From: Cognataquiflexum nitidum
GTDB taxonomy: Bacteria > Bacteroidota > Bacteroidia > Cytophagales > Cyclobacteriaceae
Direction of reading: 5' to 3'
Assembly: GCF_022538055.1 (NCBI RefSeq)
Contig: NZ_JAKZAM010000001.1
Coordinates: 1-64,000, forward strand
Length of the DNA stretch: 64,000 bases
The translations under genes and the position numbers were made by a program. Below the pieces are notes generated by a model that was not told the DNA's origin, did no database searches, and saw only the letters and a program-made list of their open reading frames with translations. This document shows, piece after piece, positions 25,833 to 36,122 of this stretch (position 1 is the first letter of the stretch; every line of letters starts with the position of its first letter).

Positions 25833-28592
25833 ATGAAGTCAATCTTGTGCGTTATTTTTTTATTGCTCCCTCTTTTGGCAAAAACCCAAGTAATTGTCGG
25901 GAAAATCACAGATGAGAAGACAGGAGAGCCTCTTCCTTTTGCCAATGTTTTTATCAACAATACAACTTTGGGAAGTACGACTGATATCAATGGAGATTTT
26001 AAAATCAGCGGATCCCTGCCCCAAAACCTCGAAGTCGTCGCCTCCTTTGTCGGTTACACTACCAAATACAGAAAAATCTCTTTTGGCAATAGAATTCAAA
26101 TTGTTGTCAATTTTCAGTTGGTATCTAAAGAATCCCAATTGGATGAAGTAATGCTCAAATCCAAACGTGATAAAAGATGGGAAAGAAATCTCAAAAAATT
26201 CAAGCGGGTATTTTTGGCGGTCCCAAATGATCCATTTTTCAAAATGAATGAAATCCTCAATCCTTGGGTTATTGATTTTGAAGAAGGGAAAACCCGCGGG
26301 TCAAAATACCTTTTGGCGAGTGCTTCGGAGCCACTCAAAGTTTCTAATTTGGGTTTAGGGTATAATTTGGATTACCATTTACGGGAATTTATCCAGACCA
26401 AGGACGGCTTTAACTATTTTGGGCTGGTCAATTTTCATGAAATAGACACAGTCTCCACCGAAAAAAAGAAATCTTGGGAAGATCAAAGAAACTCCACTTA
26501 TTTCGGATCGCTACGCCATTTCCTACATTCTCTGCTTCATGATGAAGCAAACAGCCAGGGATATAAGCTATATCTGGTAGACAGTTTTCCACCAAAAACG
26601 AGAACAAATGTATTCCATGAGGAATTGGGAAATTCCATCAAACCACTTCCCTTTGATTCCTTAAAAATTGACACACTTCCCAATGGGAATTTTGGACTTT
26701 ATTGGCCTGATAGAGTTGAAATTCATTTCAAAAAGAAGACTTGGGCAAACGATTATTACACCAGAGTATATTACCCTCTCAGTTGGATCACGTCTCCTAC
26801 GTGCTATTTTGAATTTGATGCCAATGGGATTCCGACCGATCCAAAGCAGATCATTTTTTCAGGATTTATGGGAAGACATAGAGTGGGTAGATTTTTACCT
26901 CATGATTTTGTCCCTTCCAAGGATCAACTTACTCTCTTTTCTGAAATTGACAGCGCGCTTTTGGGTCAAACAAGATGGAATTCTCTACGTGAAAAACCCT
27001 ACCTGACATTCAATAAGTCTTATTATACCCCAGGTGAAACCGTTTGGTTTAACGCCCGCATGCTTTACCAAAACCAGTTTTTAGTAGATTCTATGAGCAG
27101 GGTACTTTACATTGACTTGGTCAATGAAAAGAAAGAATTGGTGATCCAAGAGACTTTTGAGATAAGGGAGGGTATGTCAAAAGGACAGTTTCAATTAGGG
27201 TCTGACCTCAAAGCAGGAAATTATACCATCCGTGCCTACACCAATTGGATGAGGTACTATCCTGAGTCGGATTACTTTTACAAGCCATTGCCCCTGATTT
27301 CAGCTGACCGGGAGGTTATTTCCCCCACTGGTTTACTTCCTTCGGACCAGGAAGGAGAGGAAATAACCGTGGCATTGAAAACTACCATTGCCCCTGAGGA
27401 GTTTTTCAATAAGGCCAACTTCAGCATTTCGGTTTTGTATATAGACAGTTCTTTTGTGGAATCGGATTTCAGTATTTCCCTGATCGATGCGGATTTGACA
27501 ACGATTATCGGTGAAGAAAAAACGATAGAAACCGAAATAAACTGGATTGGATCTGAACTTGGTGATTATGAATTTCCGGAGGAAGAATACAATATTGAAT
27601 ATGGGATTTCTGTGGAAGGCATTTTTTCAGACAGGGAGGGAAAACCATTGGCCGTGCCATTGACTGTGGTACTGGGACAAATGGAAGATTATGGTGTGAT
27701 TAAGTCTGATACATCAGGTTATTTTTGGGGGACAGGGCTTTTGTTTACCGATTCGGCTGAGGTTGCGGTAGCGGCACTAAACCAGAGAAGGAAGTCATTT
27801 GGAAAAATTTCCCTTATCGAACCTTTGAGACCGGAGGTTTTGGTCAATTTGCCCAAGCTTCAATTTGAAACCAGGCCAAAATCCACAATTGGAAAGCTTG
27901 ATATTTTTGATGGAGAATATGTTGAGTTGGAGGAGTTCCTCTTTGAAGTGGAAAAAAGGCAAACCATGGAGGAGAAAAACTATGGCTATGGTGAAGGCGA
28001 TAGGAGTATAGGTCCTGATTTTTTGGAGAGATTTCCGGAGCAAACATTGGATGCAATAGTCGGAATGAATATGCAGGGAGGTGGATTGGGTAATTTTAAT
28101 TGGGGACTTGATGCCGGAGAACCACTTTTAATCATTGACGGCGCACGCTATTTTACGGATAGCAGAGAATCTACTATGTCGGTTTTAAAAACTTATATAG
28201 CGGCTGAAGTTGAATCCATTGAAGTCTACACTTTCAATACAGCCCAGTTTGGCATGGCTGGATTTGCAGGAGTCATCATGGTAAATACCAAAAAGAGGGC
28301 AAAGACTCCTCAGGGTGCTGATCAGGTTTTCAACAGTGAAGAATTTCAAATATTTAAAATAAGAGGATTTACTCCCGTCAAAGAATTTCCGGTTCAACAG
28401 ACTGAATCTGTAATCCCCGAGTCTAGACCATCGCTTTATTGGAATCCTAACGTCAAAACCGATAGGGACAATGAAACCTTTACTTTCTCAGTGATTCTTC
28501 CCAAGTCTTCCAAAAATATGTTTATGAAAATTGAAGGTATGAGTGGCGACGGCCTACCTTTTTATCGGATTTTTCAAATCCCGGTCAACTGA
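25833..28592 (+). CDS. MG2/TonB-plug hybrid protein, first of a tandem pair
   Basis: From the ATG at 25833 the protein has 919 residues: a signal peptide (MKSILCVIFLLLPLLAKTQ), a carboxypeptidase-regulatory domain (VGKITDEKTGEPLPFANVFI), a central part shared with DUF5686-like proteins (RWERNLKKFKRVFLAVPNDP), then an alpha-2-macroglobulin MG2-like domain (TPGETVWFNARMLYQN... GNYTIRAYTNWMR), and finally a TonB plug-like domain (DAIVGMNMQGGGLGNFNWGL..EPLLIIDGARY) without any barrel. The ATG used is preceded by 29 codons of unrelated open frame. It is followed by a paralogue of the same layout. Cellular role unknown; periplasmic or surface binding is likely. Confidence 0.75.
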   Translation: MKSILCVIFLLLPLLAKTQVIVGKITDEKTGEPLPFANVFINNTTLGSTTDINGDFKISGSLPQNLEVVASFVGYTTKYRKISFGNRIQIVVNFQLVSKESQLDEVMLKSKRDKRWERNLKKFKRVFLAVPNDPFFKMNEILNPWVIDFEEGKTRGSKYLLASASEPLKVSNLGLGYNLDYHLREFIQTKDGFNYFGLVNFHEIDTVSTEKKKSWEDQRNSTYFGSLRHFLHSLLHDEANSQGYKLYLVDSFPPKTRTNVFHEELGNSIKPLPFDSLKIDTLPNGNFGLYWPDRVEIHFKKKTWANDYYTRVYYPLSWITSPTCYFEFDANGIPTDPKQIIFSGFMGRHRVGRFLPHDFVPSKDQLTLFSEIDSALLGQTRWNSLREKPYLTFNKSYYTPGETVWFNARMLYQNQFLVDSMSRVLYIDLVNEKKELVIQETFEIREGMSKGQFQLGSDLKAGNYTIRAYTNWMRYYPESDYFYKPLPLISADREVISPTGLLPSDQEGEEITVALKTTIAPEEFFNKANFSISVLYIDSSFVESDFSISLIDADLTTIIGEEKTIETEINWIGSELGDYEFPEEEYNIEYGISVEGIFSDREGKPLAVPLTVVLGQMEDYGVIKSDTSGYFWGTGLLFTDSAEVAVAALNQRRKSFGKISLIEPLRPEVLVNLPKLQFETRPKSTIGKLDIFDGEYVELEEFLFEVEKRQTMEEKNYGYGEGDRSIGPDFLERFPEQTLDAIVGMNMQGGGLGNFNWGLDAGEPLLIIDGARYFTDSRESTMSVLKTYIAAEVESIEVYTFNTAQFGMAGFAGVIMVNTKKRAKTPQGADQVFNSEEFQIFKIRGFTPVKEFPVQQTESVIPESRPSLYWNPNVKTDRDNETFTFSVILPKSSKNMFMKIEGMSGDGLPFYRIFQIPVN

Positions 28593-28989
28593 AATTTTAA
28601 GCTGCCTTAGTCACCTATACCAAAATTAAGTCCATGTTGATTCTACAAAATGTCTCAAATACGAGGATTTAAGATTGTATAAATGGTCAATTTTCTAAAG
28701 TTTCTTTCTTAATTAAACTTTCAGGGTGGAGATACTATGGATTTTTTTTCTTTCAAAATCTTCCTTTGAGTGTCCATAACACCGTCTTGAATGATTATGA
28801 AACATGTATTGATGCTTCTTTGGCAGTAACCTAAAAATTTTATTTATTCGAGTCGGATCCCGAGGTATCGGGACGAAAGTCGGAAGACCCCCGCCTTGGG
28901 TCGGGCAGGGATGTGCCGGGTGTTTCAGTCCGCAGACAAGAATTAAAATGGATAACCAATCTATTGGCATAATTGCGTAAATACACTTT
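28593..28989. other. Intergenic region with duplicated leader and a repeat element
   Basis: 28708-28770 resembles 25715-25772. A repeat at 28851-28920 consists of TCCCGA-GGTA-TCGGGA followed by CGAAAGTCGGAAGACC and a GC-rich tail, related to 54632-54671. No gene is supported. Confidence 0.6.
28851..28920 (+). repeat. Palindrome plus GTCGGAAGACC element
   Basis: TCCCGAGGTATCGGGA (28858-28873), then CGAAAGTCGGAAGACC, then a GC-rich tail. The relative at 54632-54671 lies on the other strand and carries TTCCGATAGCTCGGAA and CGAAGTCGGAAGACC. The core GTCGGAAGAC resembles the GTCTGAAGAC of the RAYT-linked hairpins. Confidence 0.55.
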
Positions 28990-31779
28990 ATGAAATTTGC
29001 ATTTCCAAATAAGCTAGCAAAATTCACCTTTCTTATCATGGGTGTGCTGGTTTATGGTTTTTCGGAAGCTCAGGTCATTTCAGGCAAGGTCGTAGATGAA
29101 AAGACAGGAGAATCTCTTCCGTTTGCCAATGTTTTTATCAACAATACCACTTTGGGAAGCACGACGGATATCAATGGGAATTTTAAAATCAGTGGCTCTT
29201 TGCCCCAAAACCCCGAAGTCGTAGCATCCTTTGTAGGGTATTTTACAAAGTACAGGAAGGTTTCTTTTGGCGGGAGAAACCAGGTTACTGTCAATTTTGA
29301 ACTGACTCCAAAGGAAGACCAACTTGACGAGGTCTCTCTTTCTGCCAAAAGAGACAAAACTTGGGAAAGAAACCTGCGCAAATTTGAACGGGTGTTTCTC
29401 GCCGTACCGGATGATCCTTTTTTCAAAAAGAATGAAATACTCAACCCTTGGGTGATTGACTTTGAAGAAGGAAAAGCTGAAGGAATAGGCAGATACCTTG
29501 CGGCAAGTTCTTCGGAACCTATCAAAGTGGCTAACAATGCTCTTGGCTATGAGATTGACTATCATCTTCAGGAATACCTACAGACAAAGAATGGCTTCCA
29601 ATATTATGGTCTTGTCAATTTTGGGAAAATAGAGACTCCGGTAAATCATGATGAACAGAAATGGAATGAAAGCCGGAATTCGGCTTTTTTTGGGTCAATG
29701 AGGCACCTTTTGTATTCATTGGTACGCAATGAAGCCGATAGTCAGGGGTTTGAAGCATTTATCGTTCAGGATATTCCACCATCATTGCGGACCAATGATT
29801 TTGATCAAGAGATAGGCAGTTCCCTTTTGCCACTTCCTTTGGATTCTTTGGCAATTTCAATTTTGCCAAATGGTAATTTCATAATGGAGTGGCCGGGAAA
29901 TGTAGAAGTGCATTTTACCAAAAAGTACTGGCCTAGCACTTATTACACAAATAGATCTCATCCCATATCTTGGATCAATGCGCCTAACTGTAAATTTGAA
30001 GTGGATGCCAATGGTGTCATGATGGACCCAAGGGAGTTGATACTTTCCGGATATGTCGCAAGGGAGCGTGTCGCACGGTCCTTGCCCCATGATTTCAGAC
30101 CGGAACTGGAAGATTTGAAGTTGTTGGCTGAGGTGGACAGCAGTCAGATAGACCGAGATAAATGGAACAACCTACGTGAAAAACCCTACCTGACATTTAA
30201 CAAACCCTACTATTCACCCGGAGAAACAGTCTGGTTTTCTTCTAGAATGCTTTACCAAAACGCAATTTTTCAGGATTCATTAAGCAGGGTATTGTATGTT
30301 GAGCTTCTCAATGACGATAAAGAAGTAGTTTTGGTGGAAAAGTTTCCGATTGCCGTGGGATTAGCTAAAGGTCAACTTCAGCTGCCCGGAGGAATTACAC
30401 CTGGCAATTATACCATCAGGGCTTACACCAATTGGATGAGAAACTTTCCCGAAACAGAATTCTTTTACAAACCGCTGCCTCTCATCAGTGGTGACAGGGA
30501 AGTAGTGGCATCGGATATAGGGCTGACCAAGGATCAAAATGAAGAAGAAGTTTCTATCCAATTTTCCTCAGAGATTACAAAAGAGGAACTTTTCAATATG
30601 GCTACGATTAGCCTATCCGTGCAGGAACCCGACAGTACTTTATTGGCAGGTAATTTCAGTATTTCACTGATTGATGCGGATTTGGCCACTTTCATCGGCG
30701 AGCAACAGACCATTGAAACGGAAATAGACTGGATAGGAACAGAACTCGCCGAGTATGATTTCCCGGAGAAAGGACACAAAATAGAATTTGGGATTTCTTT
30801 GGAGGGTTATTTTTCGGATAAAAAGGGAAAGCCTTTGGCAGTTCCATTGACTGTGGTTTTGGGAGAGATGACCGATTTTGGAATCATCAAATCTGACAGC
30901 AGCGGGTATTTTTGGGGTACAGGCCTTTCATTTACCGATTCTGCTGAAGTTGCCCTTGCTGCTTTGAACAAAAACAGAAAGTCCTTTGGTCAGGTGTCGA
31001 TCTCTGAAAAAACAAGGCCGCCGGTGAATTTGGAATTGCCCAAACTTCAATTGGAAACCAGGCCAAAATCCACAATTGGAAAGCTTGATATTTTTGAGGG
31101 AGATTATTTTGAGTTGGAGGAATTTGTTTTGGAAGACCTGAAAAAGGAAACTTTGGAGGACAAAAACTATGGATATGGACCCGGAGACCGGAGTATAGAT
31201 CAGGATTTTTTAGAGAAATTTCCGGAGCAAACATTAGATGTCATTGTGGGAATGAATATGCAAGGTGGTGGATTAGGGAATTTTAATTGGGGAATAAACG
31301 ATGGAGAGCCACTCTTAATCATTGACGGAAATAGGTATATCACTGATGCCAATGAAAACACAATGACAGTATTAAAGACGTTTATTGCTGCCGAAGTTGA
31401 ATCTATTGAAATCTACACTTTCAATGCTCCCCAGTTTGGCATGGCGGGTTTTGCAGGAGTCATTATGGTCAAAACCAAAAAAGGAAGCAGGATACAGGAA
31501 AATGCCGACAGGGTTTTCAACAGTGATGAATTTCAAATTTTCAAAATAAGAGGATATACTCCTGTCAAAGGATTCCCCATGCAAAAAGACGATTCTGAAA
31601 TCCCCGAGTCTAGACCATCGCTTTATTGGAATCCTAACGCCAAAACTGATGTAGAGAATGAAAGCTTCACTTTCTCAGTCAATATTCCAAAGTCTACCAA
31701 AAGCATGTTCTTGAAGATCGAAGGCGTAAGTGCAGACGGTTTGCCTTTTTACCGGGTTTTTCAAATTCCTGTAAAATGA
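28990..31779 (+). CDS. MG2/TonB-plug hybrid protein, second of a tandem pair
   Basis: A 929-residue paralogue of 25833-28592 with the same order: signal peptide (to YGFSEAQ), carboxypeptidase-regulatory domain (SGKVVDEKTGESLPFANVFI), central region, MG2-like domain (SPGETVWFSSRMLYQN..), and plug-like domain (DVIVGMNMQGGGLGNFNWGI). The copies have diverged overall, but two stretches are identical at DNA level over 44 and 41 nt (see findings), pointing to gene conversion. No barrel. Start ATG 28990 leads directly into the signal peptide. Function unknown; the tandem arrangement suggests binding of related ligands or dosage. Confidence 0.75.
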   Translation: MKFAFPNKLAKFTFLIMGVLVYGFSEAQVISGKVVDEKTGESLPFANVFINNTTLGSTTDINGNFKISGSLPQNPEVVASFVGYFTKYRKVSFGGRNQVTVNFELTPKEDQLDEVSLSAKRDKTWERNLRKFERVFLAVPDDPFFKKNEILNPWVIDFEEGKAEGIGRYLAASSSEPIKVANNALGYEIDYHLQEYLQTKNGFQYYGLVNFGKIETPVNHDEQKWNESRNSAFFGSMRHLLYSLVRNEADSQGFEAFIVQDIPPSLRTNDFDQEIGSSLLPLPLDSLAISILPNGNFIMEWPGNVEVHFTKKYWPSTYYTNRSHPISWINAPNCKFEVDANGVMMDPRELILSGYVARERVARSLPHDFRPELEDLKLLAEVDSSQIDRDKWNNLREKPYLTFNKPYYSPGETVWFSSRMLYQNAIFQDSLSRVLYVELLNDDKEVVLVEKFPIAVGLAKGQLQLPGGITPGNYTIRAYTNWMRNFPETEFFYKPLPLISGDREVVASDIGLTKDQNEEEVSIQFSSEITKEELFNMATISLSVQEPDSTLLAGNFSISLIDADLATFIGEQQTIETEIDWIGTELAEYDFPEKGHKIEFGISLEGYFSDKKGKPLAVPLTVVLGEMTDFGIIKSDSSGYFWGTGLSFTDSAEVALAALNKNRKSFGQVSISEKTRPPVNLELPKLQLETRPKSTIGKLDIFEGDYFELEEFVLEDLKKETLEDKNYGYGPGDRSIDQDFLEKFPEQTLDVIVGMNMQGGGLGNFNWGINDGEPLLIIDGNRYITDANENTMTVLKTFIAAEVESIEIYTFNAPQFGMAGFAGVIMVKTKKGSRIQENADRVFNSDEFQIFKIRGYTPVKGFPMQKDDSEIPESRPSLYWNPNAKTDVENESFTFSVNIPKSTKSMFLKIEGVSADGLPFYRVFQIPVK

Positions 31780-32033
31780 GCAAAGAATCTTAGATTCGCC
31801 TTGCAGAACCGAAACCAAACCCTTTTTTGGCAGTCATAGACTTATGTAATTGGAAATGATGATTTGAAGGAAAAATGCACAAGACTTCCTACTTCCATAC
31901 CTCCTGCCTCTTTCCACTTTTTAATTATCCTTAAATACCTTTACTTATCGTTAATTTTTGTCAACAACCACAATAAAAATGGCTCGTTAGAACATTAAAT
32001 ATTATTTTTCCAACACCATTGACTACCACAACC

Positions 32034-34691
32034 ATGAGCCTTACTATAAGACTTTTCAAACCAATCTTTTTGTGTTTTTTCCTCCTCGGTTTTATTGTCG
32101 AGGCGAATGCTCAAGGCATCAGAGGGAAAGTCACTTCAAAATCCGGGGACGTGCTTCCGTTTGCTTCCATCTATGTCCGCAACCTTGGGGACGGCGTTCC
32201 GACCAACCAAAGCGGGGAATATGAATTTCGCCTCAAAAAAGGGGTTTATGACGTGCTAGCCCAATATTTGGGTTTTGCTTCGGAAGTCAAAACAGTCATT
32301 ATTTTAGAGGATTGGGTGGAACTCAATTTCGAATTGGATGAGCAGGTTTACGCCTTACAGGAGGTCACCGTCAAAACCAAACAGGAAGATCCTGCTTTGA
32401 CGATTATGCGAAAGGCGATTTCCAAAGCCAAATTTCACAGGCTTCAGGTGCAGGAATACAGCATGATGGTTTACCTCAAAGGTACCGGGCAACTTACAGA
32501 TGCTCCTTTTTTTATGAAAAAGGAATTGGAAAAAGAAGGGGTCAAACTCAATGAAGCCTACACAACAGAATCAGTATCAAAAATTACTTTCAAGCAGCCC
32601 AATACGGTAGAAGAAAAAGTAATCAGCATCCGGACAAATGGGGACAATAACGCTACCTCGCCGGCACCCTACATTGCCACGAGTTTTTACAATCCAAAGA
32701 TCAATGAAGCAGTCACACCTCTTGCACCCTCTGCCTTCGCCTATTATCAATTCAAATATGAAGGTTCTTTTGTAGAAAACGGTGTCATGGTCAACAGGGT
32801 CAAGGTGACCCCAAGGTCTAGAGGAGAGCGGGTTTTTGAGGGATACATCTATATCATTGAGGATCTTTGGGCAATCCATAGCCTGGATCTGACGACATCT
32901 TTGCTTGGATTTTCGATAGGGGTGAAGCAGATCTATCAGCCTGTAGCCGAGAACGTATGGATGCCTTCGACGCATACCTACACCTTTGGAGGGAAGTTTT
33001 TTGGCTTTGCAGGGGAATACAAATACCTCGCTTCTACCCGTGAATATCAAGTGACACTCAACCCCGATCTCGTTGCAGAAACTGTGATCATCGATGAAAA
33101 AGTCACCGAAGTTCCCAAGGATGTCACTGCTTTCAATAAAAGTGTGTCAAGTCTGGAACAAATGGCGCAGGCTGACAAGATGACAAGGAAGGACTTCAGG
33201 AAGCTTGTCAATGAATATGAAAAGGAAGAATTAAAACAAAGCAAGGAAGCAGAAGTCGTTTCCAACAGGAATTACACGATTGATTCACTTGCCAAAAAGC
33301 GGGACCTGAGCTATTGGGACAGTATCCGTCCGGTGAAGTTGACTGAAAAAGAAATCCGGGGATATCAAAGAGATGATAGCTTGGCAGTCATCGAAGCCGC
33401 CAAAGTCAGTGAAGTGGATTCAATTGCTAAAAAAGCAAGACGTGGCTTCAAGCCGGGAGAAATCCTGACAGGAGGTTCTTATTCCTTCGGAAAAGGCAGG
33501 TCGGCAGGTTTCCATACCAACCTTACAAAAATCTCCTTCAACACAGTGGAAGGATTCAAGTTTGGCCTGGCAGGTTTTTACCGAATTGAAAAGTATACCA
33601 AAATGGCGGATTCTGTCACCATACACAGGAGATCATGGAATTTCAGGCCTGAGTTCAGGTATGGATTTTCCAGTCAGCAGCCTTACGGAACGCTTGATAT
33701 CCGAAGATCAGTCAACAAAGGACGGCCAGGATATACGGTTGGGTTGACAGGGGGAAAATACATCTTCCAGTTCAATGGAGACAACCCAATTTCAGAACAA
33801 GTCAACATGTTGTATTCCTTGCTTTTCAGGCAAAATTACATGAAGCTTTATGAGCAATCTTTCCTGAAAGGATATTACAACCACCGCATCACGGATGGTT
33901 TAACTTACCGAACCAATGTGACTTATGCCTTCAGGCGTGAATTATTCAATAATTCTGATGTCAGTCTTTGGAATCGACCTGAGCGGGAATATACCCCAAA
34001 CAGACCTGAAAACATTGAAGCTGATCCTGTGTCTTTTGAAAACCACCATGCCTTGATCTGGACCAATAACATCGAATGGAGACCTGGATTGAAGTATTAT
34101 ATCAGGAACGGCCGAAAAAACCCATTGTATGAATCCGCTCCTTTGGTCAATTTCAGGTATACCAAAGCTATTCCGGGAGTATTCAATAATGCGATGGCCT
34201 CAAAGTTTGACTTGGTAGAAGCGAGCATTGAGCATTTCTTCAATTTTGGGGTGAGCGGAAAATTGGATTTCAATGTTAGTGCCGGTGCCTTTCTGAATAA
34301 TGACCGGGTGTACTTTATGGACTTCAAGCATTTTGGCGGTAACAGGACCATCTTTGCCAATATGGGTGTGGCCGCCAATTACAGGTTTTTGGATTACTAC
34401 CAATACAGTACCCAAACCCAATATGTCAGCGGGATTGTACATTACCAGTTCAGGAAGTTTTTGCTGACACAGTTGCCCATGCTGCGGTTTTCGGGAGTGA
34501 GAGAAAATATATTTTTCAATTACCTCAAAACCCAAAATTCCCCTCATTATTGGGAATTAGGCTATTCCTTGGATAATCTCTTCAGGATATTCAGGGTAGA
34601 AATGGGTGCAGGATTTGAAAACAGCAATTACCAAAGAGGAGGATTCCGGTTTGGCATCGCCAGCTTTATCAATGTCAGTTTTGAGGATTAA
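32034..34691 (+). CDS. DUF5686 and carboxypeptidase-like regulatory domain protein
   Basis: 885 residues from the ATG at 32034 (an in-frame TTG at 32019 precedes it). Signal peptide to VEANAQ, carboxypeptidase-regulatory domain (IRGKVTSKSGDVLPFASIYV), then the DUF5686 region (LTIMRKAISKAKFHRLQVQEYSMMVYLKGTG), and a C-terminal part rich in strand-like segments ending GFRFGIASFINVSFED, typical of an outer-membrane barrel. DUF5686 proteins are widespread in Bacteroidetes with unknown role. It is not close enough to the neighbours to be clearly in an operon: 254 nt after the preceding gene and 521 nt before gldA. Confidence 0.88.
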   Translation: MSLTIRLFKPIFLCFFLLGFIVEANAQGIRGKVTSKSGDVLPFASIYVRNLGDGVPTNQSGEYEFRLKKGVYDVLAQYLGFASEVKTVIILEDWVELNFELDEQVYALQEVTVKTKQEDPALTIMRKAISKAKFHRLQVQEYSMMVYLKGTGQLTDAPFFMKKELEKEGVKLNEAYTTESVSKITFKQPNTVEEKVISIRTNGDNNATSPAPYIATSFYNPKINEAVTPLAPSAFAYYQFKYEGSFVENGVMVNRVKVTPRSRGERVFEGYIYIIEDLWAIHSLDLTTSLLGFSIGVKQIYQPVAENVWMPSTHTYTFGGKFFGFAGEYKYLASTREYQVTLNPDLVAETVIIDEKVTEVPKDVTAFNKSVSSLEQMAQADKMTRKDFRKLVNEYEKEELKQSKEAEVVSNRNYTIDSLAKKRDLSYWDSIRPVKLTEKEIRGYQRDDSLAVIEAAKVSEVDSIAKKARRGFKPGEILTGGSYSFGKGRSAGFHTNLTKISFNTVEGFKFGLAGFYRIEKYTKMADSVTIHRRSWNFRPEFRYGFSSQQPYGTLDIRRSVNKGRPGYTVGLTGGKYIFQFNGDNPISEQVNMLYSLLFRQNYMKLYEQSFLKGYYNHRITDGLTYRTNVTYAFRRELFNNSDVSLWNRPEREYTPNRPENIEADPVSFENHHALIWTNNIEWRPGLKYYIRNGRKNPLYESAPLVNFRYTKAIPGVFNNAMASKFDLVEASIEHFFNFGVSGKLDFNVSAGAFLNNDRVYFMDFKHFGGNRTIFANMGVAANYRFLDYYQYSTQTQYVSGIVHYQFRKFLLTQLPMLRFSGVRENIFFNYLKTQNSPHYWELGYSLDNLFRIFRVEMGAGFENSNYQRGGFRFGIASFINVSFED

Positions 34692-34726
34692 TTCTCCTAA
34701 GTAAGAGGTTTTATTTTCTAGAATTT

Positions 34727-34757
34727 GATATTGGGATATTGAGATATTAAGATATTG
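34727..34757. repeat. Tandem GATATTNN octamers
   Basis: Four units, GATATTGG-GATATTGA-GATATTAA-GATATTG, with an exact 8-bp period lie 35 nt after the DUF5686 stop. Confidence 0.7.
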
Positions 34758-34840
34758 TTTTAGAATCCATTGCTTATCGGAGGATGGTCAATTTTAAAAA
34801 ATGGTATCAATATTTCGAAATTTTCCTCCAGTTGGTAGTA

Positions 34841-34870
34841 GTGGTCTGTGGTCCGTGGACTGTCGACCAC
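34841..34870. repeat. GTGGTC/GACCAC inverted repeat
   Basis: GTGGTC (34841-34846) and GACCAC (34865-34870) enclose GTCCGTGGAC, itself a short palindrome. Such sequences are common dispersed repeats in Bacteroidetes genomes. Confidence 0.5.
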
Positions 34871-34929
34871 ATTTACCCTTTAACCAAATAACCAATAACC
34901 AAATACCCACAACATCATCTTAAACCCAA

Positions 34930-34961
34930 AACCTTCGAGGTCAAAAAAGACCTCAAAGGTT
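34930..34961. repeat. Palindromic gene-end element, third copy
   Basis: AACCTTCGAGGTC and GACCTCAAAGGTT with a six-A loop, the same as at 12230 and 42986. This copy is intergenic and lies between AACCAAATAACC-type and CTTCCAAC-type repeats (about 34870-35030). No gene is supported between 34692 and 35212. Confidence 0.75.
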
Positions 34962-35131
34962 ATCGCAACCAACTTTCCAACTTTTCAACCTTCCAACTTT
35001 TTTACCAAATAACCAAATAACCCATAAACCATACTCAAATTTTGATTTTACCGCAAAGCCTTCTATATTGGAAGCTGTAAGGTTTAATATCAATAAAGAT
35101 GAATAACCTTTGGTTATTTCACTTTCATCGG

Positions 35132-35152
35132 GGCTTCTTAGAAGCCTTTTTT
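35132..35152 (+). terminator. Terminator hairpin just upstream of gldA
   Basis: GGCTTC-TTA-GAAGCC followed by six T lies 60 nt before the gldA start. It can end transcripts coming from upstream or act as a leader attenuator. Confidence 0.65.
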
Positions 35153-35212
35153 GGTTTATAGACTTTGATTAAGCCAAGACAAGTCCTTAATTTAGCCTCC
35201 CAAATCCCAAAC

Positions 35213-36118
35213 ATGTCACTAGAAGTAAACAGGCTGACCAAAACCTACGGCTCCCAAAAGGCGCTGGATCAGGTTTCTTTTGTGGCAGAGAAGGGAGAGG
35301 TTTTAGGTTTTTTGGGTCCAAACGGTGCTGGCAAATCCACCACCATGAAAATTGCCACGGGATTTATTTTGCCCGATCAGGGTGATGTCCTAGTCAATGG
35401 ACTCTCCGTCCTTCAAAATCCCAAAGAAGTTAGCCGCTTGGTCGGTTATCTGCCCGAACACAATCCGCTTTACCATGACATGTACATCCGTGAGTTTTTG
35501 GATTTTATCGGTGGCCTTTACGGACTTAAGGGGAATGCCCTAAAAAATAGGATAGAAGAACTGATTCCGCTTTGCGGGTTGGAAGTCGAATCCCACAAGA
35601 AAATCTCCCAACTTTCCAAAGGATACAGACAGCGTGTTGGCCTGGCAAAAGCCCTGATCCATGATCCCGAAGTCATCATCCTCGATGAACCCACCACAGG
35701 CCTCGATCCCAACCAACTGGTAGAGATAAGGAAACTGATCAAGAATATAAGTACCAACAAAACCCTCATACTCAGCACCCACATTATGCAGGAAGTGGAA
35801 GCTATCTGTGACAAAGTGGTCATCATATCCAAAGGAAAAATCGTTGCTTCGGACCTTTTAAAAAACCTAAAATCAGAAGCAGGCAAATCAGTTTTGATAT
35901 TGGAAACAGAAGAATCACTTTTGTTGGAATGGTTTGCTCCCTTGGGCGAAATCACTTTTATCAACTCCGATAAAGCCATTCAGCTTCAAGTGAAAGATGC
36001 CGCTGTTGCAAGAAAAGAATTACTTCAAATCCTTCAGGAGAGGAATCTGACCCTTGTCAGCATTCAGCTAAAGGAAAAGAACCTCGAATCTATTTTTCAC
36101 CAAATCACCCAAAGCTAA
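35213..36118 (+). CDS. gldA: GldA, ATP-binding subunit of the gliding-linked ABC transporter
   Basis: 301 residues from the ATG at 35213; the upstream TTG-started extension is unrelated. Walker A is GPNGAGKSTT (35-44), signature LSKGYRQRVGLAKAL, Walker B VIILDEPTTGLDP, and the switch His in STHIMQE. It heads gldA-gldF-gldG: 4 nt separate it from gldF. In Flavobacterium johnsoniae gldA, gldF and gldG are required for gliding, but they occur in non-gliding Bacteroidetes too, so motility cannot be inferred here. Confidence 0.9.
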   Translation: MSLEVNRLTKTYGSQKALDQVSFVAEKGEVLGFLGPNGAGKSTTMKIATGFILPDQGDVLVNGLSVLQNPKEVSRLVGYLPEHNPLYHDMYIREFLDFIGGLYGLKGNALKNRIEELIPLCGLEVESHKKISQLSKGYRQRVGLAKALIHDPEVIILDEPTTGLDPNQLVEIRKLIKNISTNKTLILSTHIMQEVEAICDKVVIISKGKIVASDLLKNLKSEAGKSVLILETEESLLLEWFAPLGEITFINSDKAIQLQVKDAAVARKELLQILQERNLTLVSIQLKEKNLESIFHQITQS

Positions 36119-36122
36119 GCCG

